Origin: Pirellula sp. SH-Sr6A
GTDB lineage: Bacteria; Planctomycetota; Planctomycetia; Pirellulales; Pirellulaceae
Assembly (NCBI RefSeq): GCF_001610875.1
Contig: NZ_CP011272.1
Coordinates: 694,397 to 758,396, forward strand
DNA length: 64,000 nt
Reading direction: 5' to 3'
Shown: piece after piece, positions 18,624 through 26,828 of the stretch
Numbering within the stretch: position 1 is the first letter of the stretch
Layout: each line of letters opens with the position of its first letter
Notes under the pieces: generated by a model
Seen by the model: only the letters and a program-made list of their open reading frames with translations
What the model was told of the DNA's origin: nothing
Databases searched by the model: none
Translations under genes and position numbers: made by a program

Positions 18624-21080
18624 TCACGAATCGTTTTCAAGTTTCATCGGTACTCCCCAGCGGAGCGCGAACTCCTCTGCAGCACGCACTCCAGAACGAA
18701 GAGCACCCTCCATGGTCGCAGGCCATCCTGTATCGGTCCAATCTCCAGCCAAGAAGATCGCTTTCTCCCCGTAGCGATCGCTAGACCATCGAGCATCGGC
18801 AATCTCTGGGGAAACACTAAAAACAGCATTGGGATCCGTAACCACTTTCCCTCGAAGAAGCGTTGCGTGACGCGCATCGGGGAACAAGGACTGGATCTCC
18901 TGGCGAACCAACTCCAATACATGGGAAGAATCCCCCCGCGGCAATTGCCGAGATGCGCTGATCACGACCTGGTAATACGCTTCGCTCCCCGCCAATCCTC
19001 CCCCTTCGGACTTCGTTTTTGAGCTCGCTACTTGGTTGTGGGCGTCTGGCCCAGGAAAAATCCATTGACAGAATTTACGGACCAAGATCGCGTGTGGAGT
19101 CTTTAACCAGGCCCTATCCCACCACGTATGGATACCGGTGATAGGGGATGACTCCATCGACGAAAGATTCCCGCGGGCTTCCACGGCTTCGGGTAACAAC
19201 GCCCTCAATCGGTTCCACGGAACTGCGATCACAACGCCATCGAAGCTTTCCAATACTCGATCCTGGGTCTTGAGACTCCATTTCCCGTCTGAATCTTGAG
19301 CAAGTCGCTGCACCGCAGTTTGGTCGCATATCTCTACACCGAGAGGCAGCAACGCATGACGCATTCGATCATCGACGAGCTGTGACAGCGGTTGATTGGG
19401 AACCAGAAGATGGAACGCGTCCCGTGTGGATGCAAACCCGTCGATCAATACTTTGCGGGTGGCTCCCAAGCTGACCCGATCGACTTGCTCCCCCAGTGCA
19501 CTAACCAGGATCGTTTCCCAAAAATTCTTGATCGCACGCTCCGTCTGTCCGGAACGAATGAGCCATGGCAACGCCCCTTCTCGATCGTCGGTCTCCTTCG
19601 GAGAGCGCAGCAGTAATTTCACCAGTGCCCATGAGATCACACATCGATCGCGCAAACGAAGATCGGGCCAACGAAGAAGCAAACCCGACAAATGAAAAGG
19701 AGCTGGGAATGGCCAAGCGCGAATCGTGAGTGGCTTTCTTCGACTCGACACAAAGTGAAGCGACGATTGCTCCGTCCAAGCATCCTGCTGATGCGTCAAC
19801 TCGATCCAGCGTCGCAAGGCGCTACAGCATTTCATTCCAACATGTTGACAGTAATCGATCTGCTGCCCCGAAGCTTTATCGAGAAAGGACCCAACTCTTC
19901 CCCCCAATCGCATCCGCGCCTCAACGAGCGTGACCTTCCCCCCATGCCTGGCCAAATGAATCGCTGCATTACACCCAGCGAGCCCACCGCCGATGACCGC
20001 TATCTTCGCATCCGACAGGCTTCGAGACTCGTTCGACTCCAACATGGCACGATCGGGAGCGAGCGAGGCGAACGCCTTCAGATCGAATCGTTGACCTTTC
20101 GTAACCAGGCTGGTGTGTCGGTGATAGAGCGGTGTCCAAAGGTGTTTGGCGAGCAAGACTAACTTGGTGGAACGCGAAACCCGAACGCGTCCGTCAAACA
20201 CAACTGCGGGGTTCTCTGCAATGGCTGTGATGAGGGAGTAATACGTCGACCACATCAAGGAAAACATACGTCTCCCTTCCAAGGAAAGATGTGGGTACAA
20301 CCCCCAAGCGACATCGTAATAACCAAGGGCCCGCTGCAGATACAGGTCGACGATGGTTCGATAGGGATCCGTGCCGTTCGGTGCAGGGAGTTGCTTCCTT
20401 CCAGCCCTCGATGCAACCCGTTGACGGCATTCCGCGATCCAATCTTCGCTGGTCAAACCAAAGCGAGCTAAGTCGTCTGCAGCGAGGTAACAACGATCGC
20501 GATGACTGTCTTCGACAATGTCGCGAAGTATATTGGTAAGCTGAAATGCAAGACCGCATGCGTCCGCAGCCGTCTTCACCTCGGGGCCGATGCGTTCCAT
20601 CGGTTCGTCTAACCAAATTGCCAAACACCCCTCGCCAACACTGCTCGCGACCGATCGGCAATAGCGAACGAGATTCGACCACGTATCGATCCGGACCGGT
20701 GGCCGACGATCGTACTCGATGCCGTCGAGCAATCGCTCCAATGCCTCGCCCGGAATGCTAAAAGTTTGTACCGCATCCGCCAACGCCGGCCGGATCGCTG
20801 ACAATGCGTCAATGGTTACCTTCGGCGTTGTGGCGCCGACAAGATAAAGCTCGCGCACCCACTGGCGCCAGGGATCGACGCTCGACGAAAAATCGCCTGA
20901 TTCCATCGTGGCCGCGGTCGGACTATCCGACCAATCATCTGCCAGTCGCGCGAACGCGTACAGAGCGTACATGGCTTTCCTTCGCGAAGCGGAAAGCAAG
21001 TGAAAGGAGCGATAGAAATTGGAATGGCTGCGACGCGAAATGTCATAGCAAGCACGATAAGACTGCTCCAACGTATCCAT
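18624..21080 (-). CDS. HpnD-HpnE fusion: presqualene synthase plus squalene-forming flavoprotein
   Basis: An 818-residue fusion of two steps in bacterial squalene synthesis. Residues about 1-325 are a trans-isoprenyl-diphosphate synthase with both Asp-rich motifs (DDWSD 48-52 and QLTNILRDIVED 180-191); by elimination against the HpnC neighbour this is HpnD, which joins two farnesyl diphosphates to presqualene diphosphate. Residues about 356-818 are an FAD amine-oxidase-fold protein (Rossmann motif VIGGGLAG starting at 362, C-terminal GDWTDTGWPATMEGA) matching HpnE, which reduces hydroxysqualene to squalene. No stop, start or frameshift lies between the halves. It begins 11 nt after the hpnC stop. 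Assigning the N-terminal half to HpnD rather than HpnC is inference from context and motif style. Confidence 0.88.
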   Translation of the reverse strand: MDTLEQSYRACYDISRRSHSNFYRSFHLLSASRRKAMYALYAFARLADDWSDSPTAATMESGDFSSSVDPWRQWVRELYLVGATTPKVTIDALSAIRPALADAVQTFSIPGEALERLLDGIEYDRRPPVRIDTWSNLVRYCRSVASSVGEGCLAIWLDEPMERIGPEVKTAADACGLAFQLTNILRDIVEDSHRDRCYLAADDLARFGLTSEDWIAECRQRVASRAGRKQLPAPNGTDPYRTIVDLYLQRALGYYDVAWGLYPHLSLEGRRMFSLMWSTYYSLITAIAENPAVVFDGRVRVSRSTKLVLLAKHLWTPLYHRHTSLVTKGQRFDLKAFASLAPDRAMLESNESRSLSDAKIAVIGGGLAGCNAAIHLARHGGKVTLVEARMRLGGRVGSFLDKASGQQIDYCQHVGMKCCSALRRWIELTHQQDAWTEQSSLHFVSSRRKPLTIRAWPFPAPFHLSGLLLRWPDLRLRDRCVISWALVKLLLRSPKETDDREGALPWLIRSGQTERAIKNFWETILVSALGEQVDRVSLGATRKVLIDGFASTRDAFHLLVPNQPLSQLVDDRMRHALLPLGVEICDQTAVQRLAQDSDGKWSLKTQDRVLESFDGVVIAVPWNRLRALLPEAVEARGNLSSMESSPITGIHTWWDRAWLKTPHAILVRKFCQWIFPGPDAHNQVASSKTKSEGGGLAGSEAYYQVVISASRQLPRGDSSHVLELVRQEIQSLFPDARHATLLRGKVVTDPNAVFSVSPEIADARWSSDRYGEKAIFLAGDWTDTGWPATMEGALRSGVRAAEEFALRWGVPMKLENDS

Positions 21081-21091
21081 CCAGATTCAGC

Positions 21092-22201
21092 TTACGCTCC
21101 TCGTAATCGTTTCGCGGATGTGGATCTCGGTTGTAGCCAACCTCGGACAAGCAACCCGATCTTGGTGGAACGCCGCACTTCGATCTCTCGACTCCAAACG
21201 TCAAATTGTGCATCTTCGATCGCGTGCAGGATACTGAGCCCTCCCCGAACAAAAAGTTGCACGTTGCGTGCGAGCCAATAGGGCACCCGCTTCACCAGTG
21301 GTAATCCCTCCACCAGTTTTCCCTCCGCAAAAAAGCACCAGTCTTGAACGGCTCTTCGCAATCGTGAAGACACATTTCCATTGAGGATTTCCTGCTCGGT
21401 CACCCCCTGTCTTGCCCATCGCTGCCTTGGAAAGTAAATGCGGCCACGCATCGCATCCATGCGCATATCCTGGCAGAAATTGGCCAATTGGAGCCCCGTA
21501 CAAATCGCATCGCTCGCACGCTCCGATTCTGGATCTCGCACATTGGCCAATGCGAGAAGGAGTCGACCAACCGGATTAGCGCTCCCCGCGCAGTATCGAT
21601 CCAGTTCTTCATCCGAGTCGTAGCGCGTTTGCGTCTGATCCTGAACAAACGCGTGAATCAAATCCTCAAAAGGCTTGCGGACGAGTCCATGCTTCTCAAT
21701 CGTCGTGCGGAGGGCGACGTAAACAGGATGGATTGCGTCCCCTCGAAAACAATCATCCAACAAGCCCCCCCACCAATCGAGCAGGAATTGTGATTGCTGG
21801 GGCGAATCCATTTCGTCGGCCAAATCATCGGACCAACGGCAATACGCGTAAATGTTGGCAACATCCTGCCTCAACGGCTTGGGAAGCAGTCGACTAACCA
21901 CGGAAAAATTCTCGTAGTGAGCTCCCACCAAATGACGGCAGTAAGATTCTGCCTCCTCAAGCGTGCAGAGAGGGCGAAGCTGCCGGGAGGCAATCTCCGG
22001 CGGCAGAATGCTTTGTACCGGGCAGTGCTGAGGACCAAATCGCAATAAGTCTTCCCGAACCAGCGCGGAACCTTGCCGCAATCCCACCCGTCCCGCCCCG
22101 TTGGAACTCCCCCGCTCGGGATCGGATGGAAGGCTGGGTAGGGGACGGTTCAACGGCGAATTGCTCTCGGTTGGGATAAGATCTTGGGGAGGAGGTGTCA
22201 T
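21092..22201 (-). CDS. hpnC: HpnC, hydroxysqualene synthase
   Basis: In the HpnC/HpnD/HpnE route HpnC converts presqualene diphosphate to hydroxysqualene. The protein has the HpnC hallmark AHYENFSV (94-101), the first Asp-rich motif DDLADE (125-130) and the second QLANFCQDMRMD. ATG 22201 is taken as start because longer versions would overlap ispH. That still leaves about 78 residues of Pro/Ser-rich N-terminal extension before the core, so a later non-ATG start is possible. The gene is divergent from ispH with only 53 bp between the start codons, and co-directional with the hpnD-hpnE fusion 11 nt downstream. Squalene could feed hopanoids, but no squalene-hopene cyclase lies in the window. Confidence 0.88.
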   Translation of the reverse strand: MTPPPQDLIPTESNSPLNRPLPSLPSDPERGSSNGAGRVGLRQGSALVREDLLRFGPQHCPVQSILPPEIASRQLRPLCTLEEAESYCRHLVGAHYENFSVVSRLLPKPLRQDVANIYAYCRWSDDLADEMDSPQQSQFLLDWWGGLLDDCFRGDAIHPVYVALRTTIEKHGLVRKPFEDLIHAFVQDQTQTRYDSDEELDRYCAGSANPVGRLLLALANVRDPESERASDAICTGLQLANFCQDMRMDAMRGRIYFPRQRWARQGVTEQEILNGNVSSRLRRAVQDWCFFAEGKLVEGLPLVKRVPYWLARNVQLFVRGGLSILHAIEDAQFDVWSREIEVRRSTKIGLLVRGWLQPRSTSAKRLRGA

Positions 22202-22254
22202 GCCGGTATGATAGTGGGAAAGCAATATTCGGATGCCCAGCCAACGGAACATTT

Positions 22255-23202
22255 ATGAAGATTATTCTCGCAGCTCCTCGCGGTTTTTGTGCAGGGGTCA
22301 ACATGGCTGTGAAAAGCTTGGAGTTGGCTCTGCAGCATTTCGGTCCTCCGATCTATGTGTACCACGAGATCGTGCACAATCAGTTCGTCGTCCACTCGTT
22401 CAAGGACCGGGGGGCGATCTTTGTGAATTCACTGTCGGAAATCCCGTCAGGCTCAACGGTCCTCTTCTCGGCCCACGGAGTTTCACCCGCTATCCGTACC
22501 GAAGCGAAAAACCGGGACTTGCAGGCCATCGATGCGACATGCCCGCTCGTTACCAAGGTTCACTTGGAAGCGATCAAATTCGCGAAGGAACATTACACGA
22601 TCATCCTAATAGGTCACGATGGTCACGATGAAGTGATCGGGACGATGGGTGAAGCACCCGAGGCGATCCTGTTGGTGGAGGACGTCGCGGACGTCGACCA
22701 ATTGGAGTTCACCACCCAAACCAAGCTGGCCTATCTCACTCAGACCACCCTCAGCGTCGACGATGCCACTCGGATCATTCAGCGCTTGAAGGAGCGATTT
22801 CCCTGGATTGTCGGTCCTCCCAAAGAAGACATCTGTTACGCAACTCAGAATCGACAGGAGGCCGTGCGCGTGCTGGGACAACAGGCTGATATCGTCCTTG
22901 TCCTCGGCAGCCAGAACAGCAGCAACTCGCAACGCCTGCGGGAATTGGCCGCCGAATCAGGCAAAGCGTCTTATTTGGTCGACGGCCCGAAAGATCTGGA
23001 GCGAGAGTGGTTTCGCGGGAGCGAAACGGTTTTGATCACCGCAGGTGCTAGTGCCCCCGAGCAAGTCGTGCAGGAAACGATCGCATGGCTCCAATCGCAC
23101 TTCGATGCATCCATCGAGGAGCAAATTGTCCAAAAAGAGGAGGTCGTCTTCCCGCTGCCCAAAGCGCTGCGAGCCCTTCAAAGTCCCTCCCCTGCCACCT
23201 AG
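22255..23202 (+). CDS. ispH: 4-hydroxy-3-methylbut-2-enyl diphosphate reductase
   Basis: Last enzyme of the MEP pathway: reduces HMBPP to IPP and DMAPP with an iron-sulfur cluster. The 315-residue protein carries the three cluster cysteines in FCAGVNMAVK (C12), DATCPLVTKVH and EDICYATQNRQ. The HEIVHN histidine and the SAHGVSP histidine, which contact the substrate diphosphate, are also present. ATG 22255 is chosen because MKIILAAPRGFCAG is the conserved N-terminus; earlier in-frame starts would run into hpnC. Its position back to back with the squalene genes suggests joint control of isoprenoid supply and use. It ends 13 nt before the convergent gene that follows; a perfect CCACCTAGGTGG palindrome spans its stop codon. 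Confidence 0.96.
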   Translation: MKIILAAPRGFCAGVNMAVKSLELALQHFGPPIYVYHEIVHNQFVVHSFKDRGAIFVNSLSEIPSGSTVLFSAHGVSPAIRTEAKNRDLQAIDATCPLVTKVHLEAIKFAKEHYTIILIGHDGHDEVIGTMGEAPEAILLVEDVADVDQLEFTTQTKLAYLTQTTLSVDDATRIIQRLKERFPWIVGPPKEDICYATQNRQEAVRVLGQQADIVLVLGSQNSSNSQRLRELAAESGKASYLVDGPKDLEREWFRGSETVLITAGASAPEQVVQETIAWLQSHFDASIEEQIVQKEEVVFPLPKALRALQSPSPAT

Positions 23203-23215
23203 GTGGGGAGTTCGA

Positions 23216-24580
23216 TTAGTAAGCGACTTTGATTTGATCCTTGATCGGTACCAAACAAAGCTTGCGGACTAGCTCCAGAATTCTCCGAGCATCTCCCTCC
23301 GAGCTAACCGTCCCCTTCACGACGATCCCTCCCTCGGGTTCCTGTACGAAACCGAGCTTGGCAGTCGGAAAATGCTGAGCGATCATAGTCTTTACTTTAT
23401 CCAACTCCGTCGACGGTGCTGCGTGCAGGCGACCGGTTGGAAGGACCTTCACACCTACCGCCCGAACGCTTTGGTCAGTGCCACGAATCTCGATGGCAGT
23501 CGAGCCCACTTTATTGCCTACCACGGTGATCATTCGACCGTTGTGAAAGACACTGCATGTTTCCGGGTCGCGGGCGATGACGCTTGCAACCGGAGTTGCG
23601 GGGTCGAGCGAATAGGTCCCTAGCACTTCGATGTCGTAGGTCCTCTCGACCGCCATCCCGCTCAGCGGCGACGGTGTAGACACCGGCGCTTGAGTAGACA
23701 CCGGCGTTTGAGTAGCCACCGCCATAGGGGAAGAAGGGGCTTTGGATGCGGCAGGCGACTGGTCAAAAGCAATTCGACTGGGAGTAGACGATGTTGGATT
23801 CGGAAGGGATAGCGACGAAGCAGGCTCTGGGGGCGTTGGAGCTGGAACGAAGTTCGGCAGCGTCGGCGCGACGGGACGACTGACTTCCAAGGTCGCTGTT
23901 TGCGTAGAAGACGATTTGCTCGGCTCCTCGCTGAGGTTCGCGTCAGCGGCAACAGTTACCACTTGGGACACAGAAAACTTCTTTGGACGAACCAGTTCCG
24001 GTGCGCGCTGCACGAGGGTCGGCGGTTGGAGGGTTCGTTGTACACCCAGGTCGACAGCTCCCTCATCCCCAAGACTGAACTTGACGGGGCCCTTCCCCGT
24101 GGATTGGGTCGCGACCGGCGATGCAAGAGTCGATCCAGAGGAAATGGGAGCCTCCGAGCGCAGCTGGACTGGATCGACGGCGATGGAAACGGTCGATGCA
24201 GGCGATCTACCGAGCGTGTGCGAGGGCATTCGCGAAGGTTCTGGAGAATCGCCCGAGCTCGATCCCAATCGAACTTGAACCGCCCCCGTCGGAGGACTAG
24301 CCTGCTCCTGCGGAATTCTTGAAAGCTGCGGGGGCATAGTCGGTAGACTTGGAACCACTGCTGTCTTCGGCACAGACGCGGTCGACGGGAGTGGCGAGGA
24401 TGCTGGCAGCGGTAATGGAACAGGGAGGCCCGACGGGATTGCCATCGGCGGGAGCGTCGCTGGCGTTTGTGCATAGAGCCCCTCGGTGGAGATCGCTCCC
24501 AAGCAGGCGGCTCCGACTATCCAACGCAGAAGACTTCGGTTCGAACGACCTCGGGCTCCGTGGCTTCGCATGGACTTCAT
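23216..24580 (-). CDS. Secreted protein with pilus-assembly N-terminal-type domain
   Basis: A 454-residue exported protein. The start ATG 24580 is well supported: GAGGT lies four nt upstream. An N-terminal basic stretch and hydrophobic helix (LLRWIVGAACLGAIS) form a signal peptide ending near LYAQ. Residues about 30-310 are Pro/Ser/Thr/Val-rich, including imperfect repeats of TPVSTQAPVSTPS. The C-terminal part looks like the N-terminal domain of CpaC/RcpA secretins (EVLGTYSLDPATPVASVIARD, MITVVGNKVGSTAIEI) followed by a BON-like segment (AKLGFVQEPEGGIVVKGTVSSEGDA). No secretin barrel is present, so this is a stand-alone relative of pilus assembly proteins, role unknown. It converges with ispH (13-nt gap). 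Confidence 0.72.
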   Translation of the reverse strand: MKSMRSHGARGRSNRSLLRWIVGAACLGAISTEGLYAQTPATLPPMAIPSGLPVPLPLPASSPLPSTASVPKTAVVPSLPTMPPQLSRIPQEQASPPTGAVQVRLGSSSGDSPEPSRMPSHTLGRSPASTVSIAVDPVQLRSEAPISSGSTLASPVATQSTGKGPVKFSLGDEGAVDLGVQRTLQPPTLVQRAPELVRPKKFSVSQVVTVAADANLSEEPSKSSSTQTATLEVSRPVAPTLPNFVPAPTPPEPASSLSLPNPTSSTPSRIAFDQSPAASKAPSSPMAVATQTPVSTQAPVSTPSPLSGMAVERTYDIEVLGTYSLDPATPVASVIARDPETCSVFHNGRMITVVGNKVGSTAIEIRGTDQSVRAVGVKVLPTGRLHAAPSTELDKVKTMIAQHFPTAKLGFVQEPEGGIVVKGTVSSEGDARRILELVRKLCLVPIKDQIKVAY

Positions 24581-25006
24581 TTTTACCTCGATATGCAAAC
24601 GCTGAACAAGGGGGATCGGTACGGTCCTATCCCTCCCTTCCTCTATCGGATTCTGCACGCCAGGGAGTTGAGCGAAATTACCGTTTGTAACGACTAGCCA
24701 AAGATTGCGTGCTGCGGGGAAGTCGCCGATTGCAGCGATTCTAAGCTCCCACCGCGAATGCCAATCCTCAACATTTCCGCTTGTCCGCGTCGTCCACGCG
24801 GAAAAAAACAGCATGAGATCGGAATTTCCATTCCAAACGGTTGGGGGAAAAAGGGTGTTGGCCTATAATAGACGTCTGCGATGGATGGCCGGCGATTGCT
24901 GGCATGTTATTCCCACCAGGAAACCCATCTTGGGTGCGTGTCAGAATGACGCGCTTTTCTGTCCAGAGCACCTTGCTTTCTTCGATTTATTGGAGTTCAT
25001 AGATAC
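24581..25006. other. Divergent 426-bp spacer
   Basis: This stretch separates the leftward exported protein gene from the rightward small basic protein gene. I see no gene in it. Its left edge holds the GAGGT ribosome site for the leftward gene, and its right part holds the promoter described at 24841-24869. The transcript from that promoter would have a leader of roughly 130 nt before the ATG at 25007. Confidence 0.6.
24841..24869 (+). promoter_or_regulatory. Sigma-70-like promoter for the small basic protein gene
   Basis: A perfect TATAAT is at 24864-24869. TTGGGG, matching TTGACA in its first three bases, is at 24841-24846, leaving an optimal 17-bp spacer. It points toward the gene at 25007, about 135 nt downstream. 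The exact -10 match is unusual for this window and suggests strong expression. Confidence 0.6.
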
Positions 25007-25294
25007 ATGGCAACCGTTGCTAAAACCCCCCGCAAGAAGAAGGCCGCCACGGAAGTCGACCAAACCGGAACTGCAGAAGCAGTAGAAACGCCAGTCGCGA
25101 AGCCAAAGCGTACTCGCAAAGCCGCTGTCGAACCTCGTATCAAGCTTTACTGGGGCGTTTTCAATCAAAACCTCAAACGGGTCGCCGTTTTCGACTACGA
25201 AGATTTGAAAAAAGCAGAGAAGCACTGCAAAGAGCTCAGCAAAACCGCCGGCGATCACTTCCTCCAGAAAATCAAAGAGACCGTAACAGAGTAA
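25007..25294 (+). CDS. Small basic protein, unknown function
   Basis: A 95-residue protein. Residues 1-45 are rich in Lys, Ala, Pro and Thr (TPRKKKAA, KPKRTRKAA), like the disordered tails of histone H1-like or nucleoid proteins. Residues about 46-95 look folded: KLYWGVFNQNLKRVAVFDY suggests two beta strands and DLKKAEKHCKELSKTAGDHF a helix. It has its own TATAAT promoter and a strong Rho-independent terminator, so it is a single-gene transcript that is probably well expressed. DNA or RNA binding through the basic tail is inference. I do not recognise a named family, though small proteins of this type occur in planctomycetes. Confidence 0.72.
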   Translation: MATVAKTPRKKKAATEVDQTGTAEAVETPVAKPKRTRKAAVEPRIKLYWGVFNQNLKRVAVFDYEDLKKAEKHCKELSKTAGDHFLQKIKETVTE

Positions 25295-25352
25295 GGAACG
25301 CCATCGATCTCCGGTCAGGGGATACAAAATGCGGATAACCGAAGACTTTCCC

Positions 25353-25388
25353 ACCTTCGATCGCTTTCATAGCGTCGAAGGTTTTTTA
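25353..25388 (+). terminator. Rho-independent terminator of the small basic protein gene
   Basis: ACCTTCGA (25353-25360) pairs with TCGAAGGT (25375-25382). The stem continues as CGC/GCG after a one-base bulge, with loop TTTCATA, and a run of T follows directly. It is 58 nt after the stop codon. The rest of the spacer up to 25591 shows no complete gene, although a CxxC pair is readable just upstream of the EAL pseudogene. Confidence 0.8.
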
Positions 25389-25591
25389 TTTCCCCCACCG
25401 CACTCGCAGGTTTCATCCGCCGCCGACTGTTTGGCGTTGCCCTCTTCGACCTGCACAAGACCTACAGCTGCTAGAGTTGGAGAGCATTCCGCCCAACCGG
25501 TCCCGGTTTCCTCCGAAAGCTCCCGTCACAGCCTCGCTTTTTGAAGTACGAAAATGCTCCGGCTGTTTGATATCTACGGGAGAAGCGATCG

Positions 25592-26683
25592 ATGGGCTGT
25601 GCTTGTATTTCAGGTGCTCGGCAGGCAAGACTCGAATTCGATGCCATGGAAAACGCTTTGGGAGAAGATCTCTCGTCGCTCCCCCATTGGTCTCGCTGCG
25701 ATGAGAAAACATGGGCCGTCGACGTCGGAGGGAACTCTGGCTACCGTACTCCAGAAGATATCGCCAATTTTTTGACCGCCTTTCTCTCCGATGAGCTTCT
25801 AGAAAATATTGCGTGCTGCTGGGACAACACCATGGATCAAGGGTGTTGCCGGAAAGGGGACAGTTCCTGCAGTTCCGCGATCGCGAACAAAACGACTCTC
25901 GCCGAATTCGCTACCAAAACCTCCTCGCCTCTGCACTAGATTCTAAAGGGAAATCGGATCTATTCGCATTTCCAACCGGTCTTCGAACGAGATGGAACTA
26001 CCGTTTGGGGTTACGAACGTTTGATGCGGGCCGACAATTTCGAAGGTGGCTCGATATCTCCCGCCCAATTGCTCGAGTGGGCTCGGGCGGAGAATCTCTT
26101 GTCCATGCTGGATCGCGTCTGCCGGGAAACGCATTTGCGCAATGCGGCGCACTCCGTTCCAGCGGGTAAGAAAATCCTCATCAACTTCATGCCTACAGCG
26201 ATTTACGAGCCTGCCTTTTGTCTGAGGAGCACATTGCGCGTCGTCGACAAATTGCAGCTGGAGCCATCGGACGTTATTTTCGAAGTGGTCGAAAGCGAAG
26301 AAGTGAAGGACCAAGAACATCTGCGAAAGATTCTCGAATTCTATCGCGATGCCGGTTTCATGACGGCACTGGATGACTTCGGCCAAGGGTCGTCGGGGCT
26401 TGGAATGCTCGCCAGCCTAAACCCAGATTTGGTAAAGCTCGATCGCGGACTGGTCGCGCAAGCCGCGCATTCGAAGAGCCACACAGCGGTCGTCCGTGGA
26501 CTGGTCCAAATTGCCCATGACTGCGACCAGCTGATTCTCGCTGAAGGAATCGAAACAGAGCAGGAGCTGAAACTGATGCGAGACCTTGGCGTCGATCTCT
26601 TCCAAGGCTTCAATTTGGCACGTCCTGGCACACTTGCGACTCGCCAGTATGTCAATTCGCAACAACAACCCGCATCGTGTTAG
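25592..26683 (+). pseudogene. EAL-domain c-di-GMP phosphodiesterase split by an in-frame TAG
   Basis: EAL enzymes hydrolyse the second messenger c-di-GMP. From ATG 25592, preceded by GGGAGA, the frame reads 115 codons to TAG at 25937-25939. The same frame then continues without a gap as ILKGNRIYSHFQPVFERDGT and GYERLMRADN, the start of an EAL domain, and runs to 26683. The catalytic set after the stop is complete: E in YERL, N in ILINFMP, E in IFEVVE, DDFG, K in LVKLDR, EGIE and QGF. The region before TAG (LAEFATKTSSPLH) joins smoothly, so the TAG replaces one sense codon rather than marking a true end. The only standard restarts after it (TTG 26021, ATG 26024) lose the EAL glutamate. A CSGC pair typical of such N-termini lies upstream in another frame, hinting at a second lesion near 25630. 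Confidence 0.75.
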
Positions 26684-26828
26684 AAAATAGTAAGTCAATC
26701 CACTCGTTCTAATCGCTGGATTTCTGAAGCGCTGATACACTGATGGTGTGTATGGACTTGGCTCTCTCTCTTGGTAGACCAAGTCGCATGATACATCTTC
26801 TCCTTCTTGTAAAAAGTGACTTTCTAAC

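Noticed and set aside
25937-25939. TAG recoded as an amino acid (pyrrolysine or a variant code)
   Set aside because: No pyl genes are visible, and genes nearby use TAG as their normal end, for example the DUF6677-like neighbour larE and the SulP fusion.
25813-26169. A plus-strand reading frame across the TAG of the EAL gene as a separate small gene
   Set aside because: It is an out-of-frame shadow. The EAL-domain sequence lies in the frame containing the TAG.
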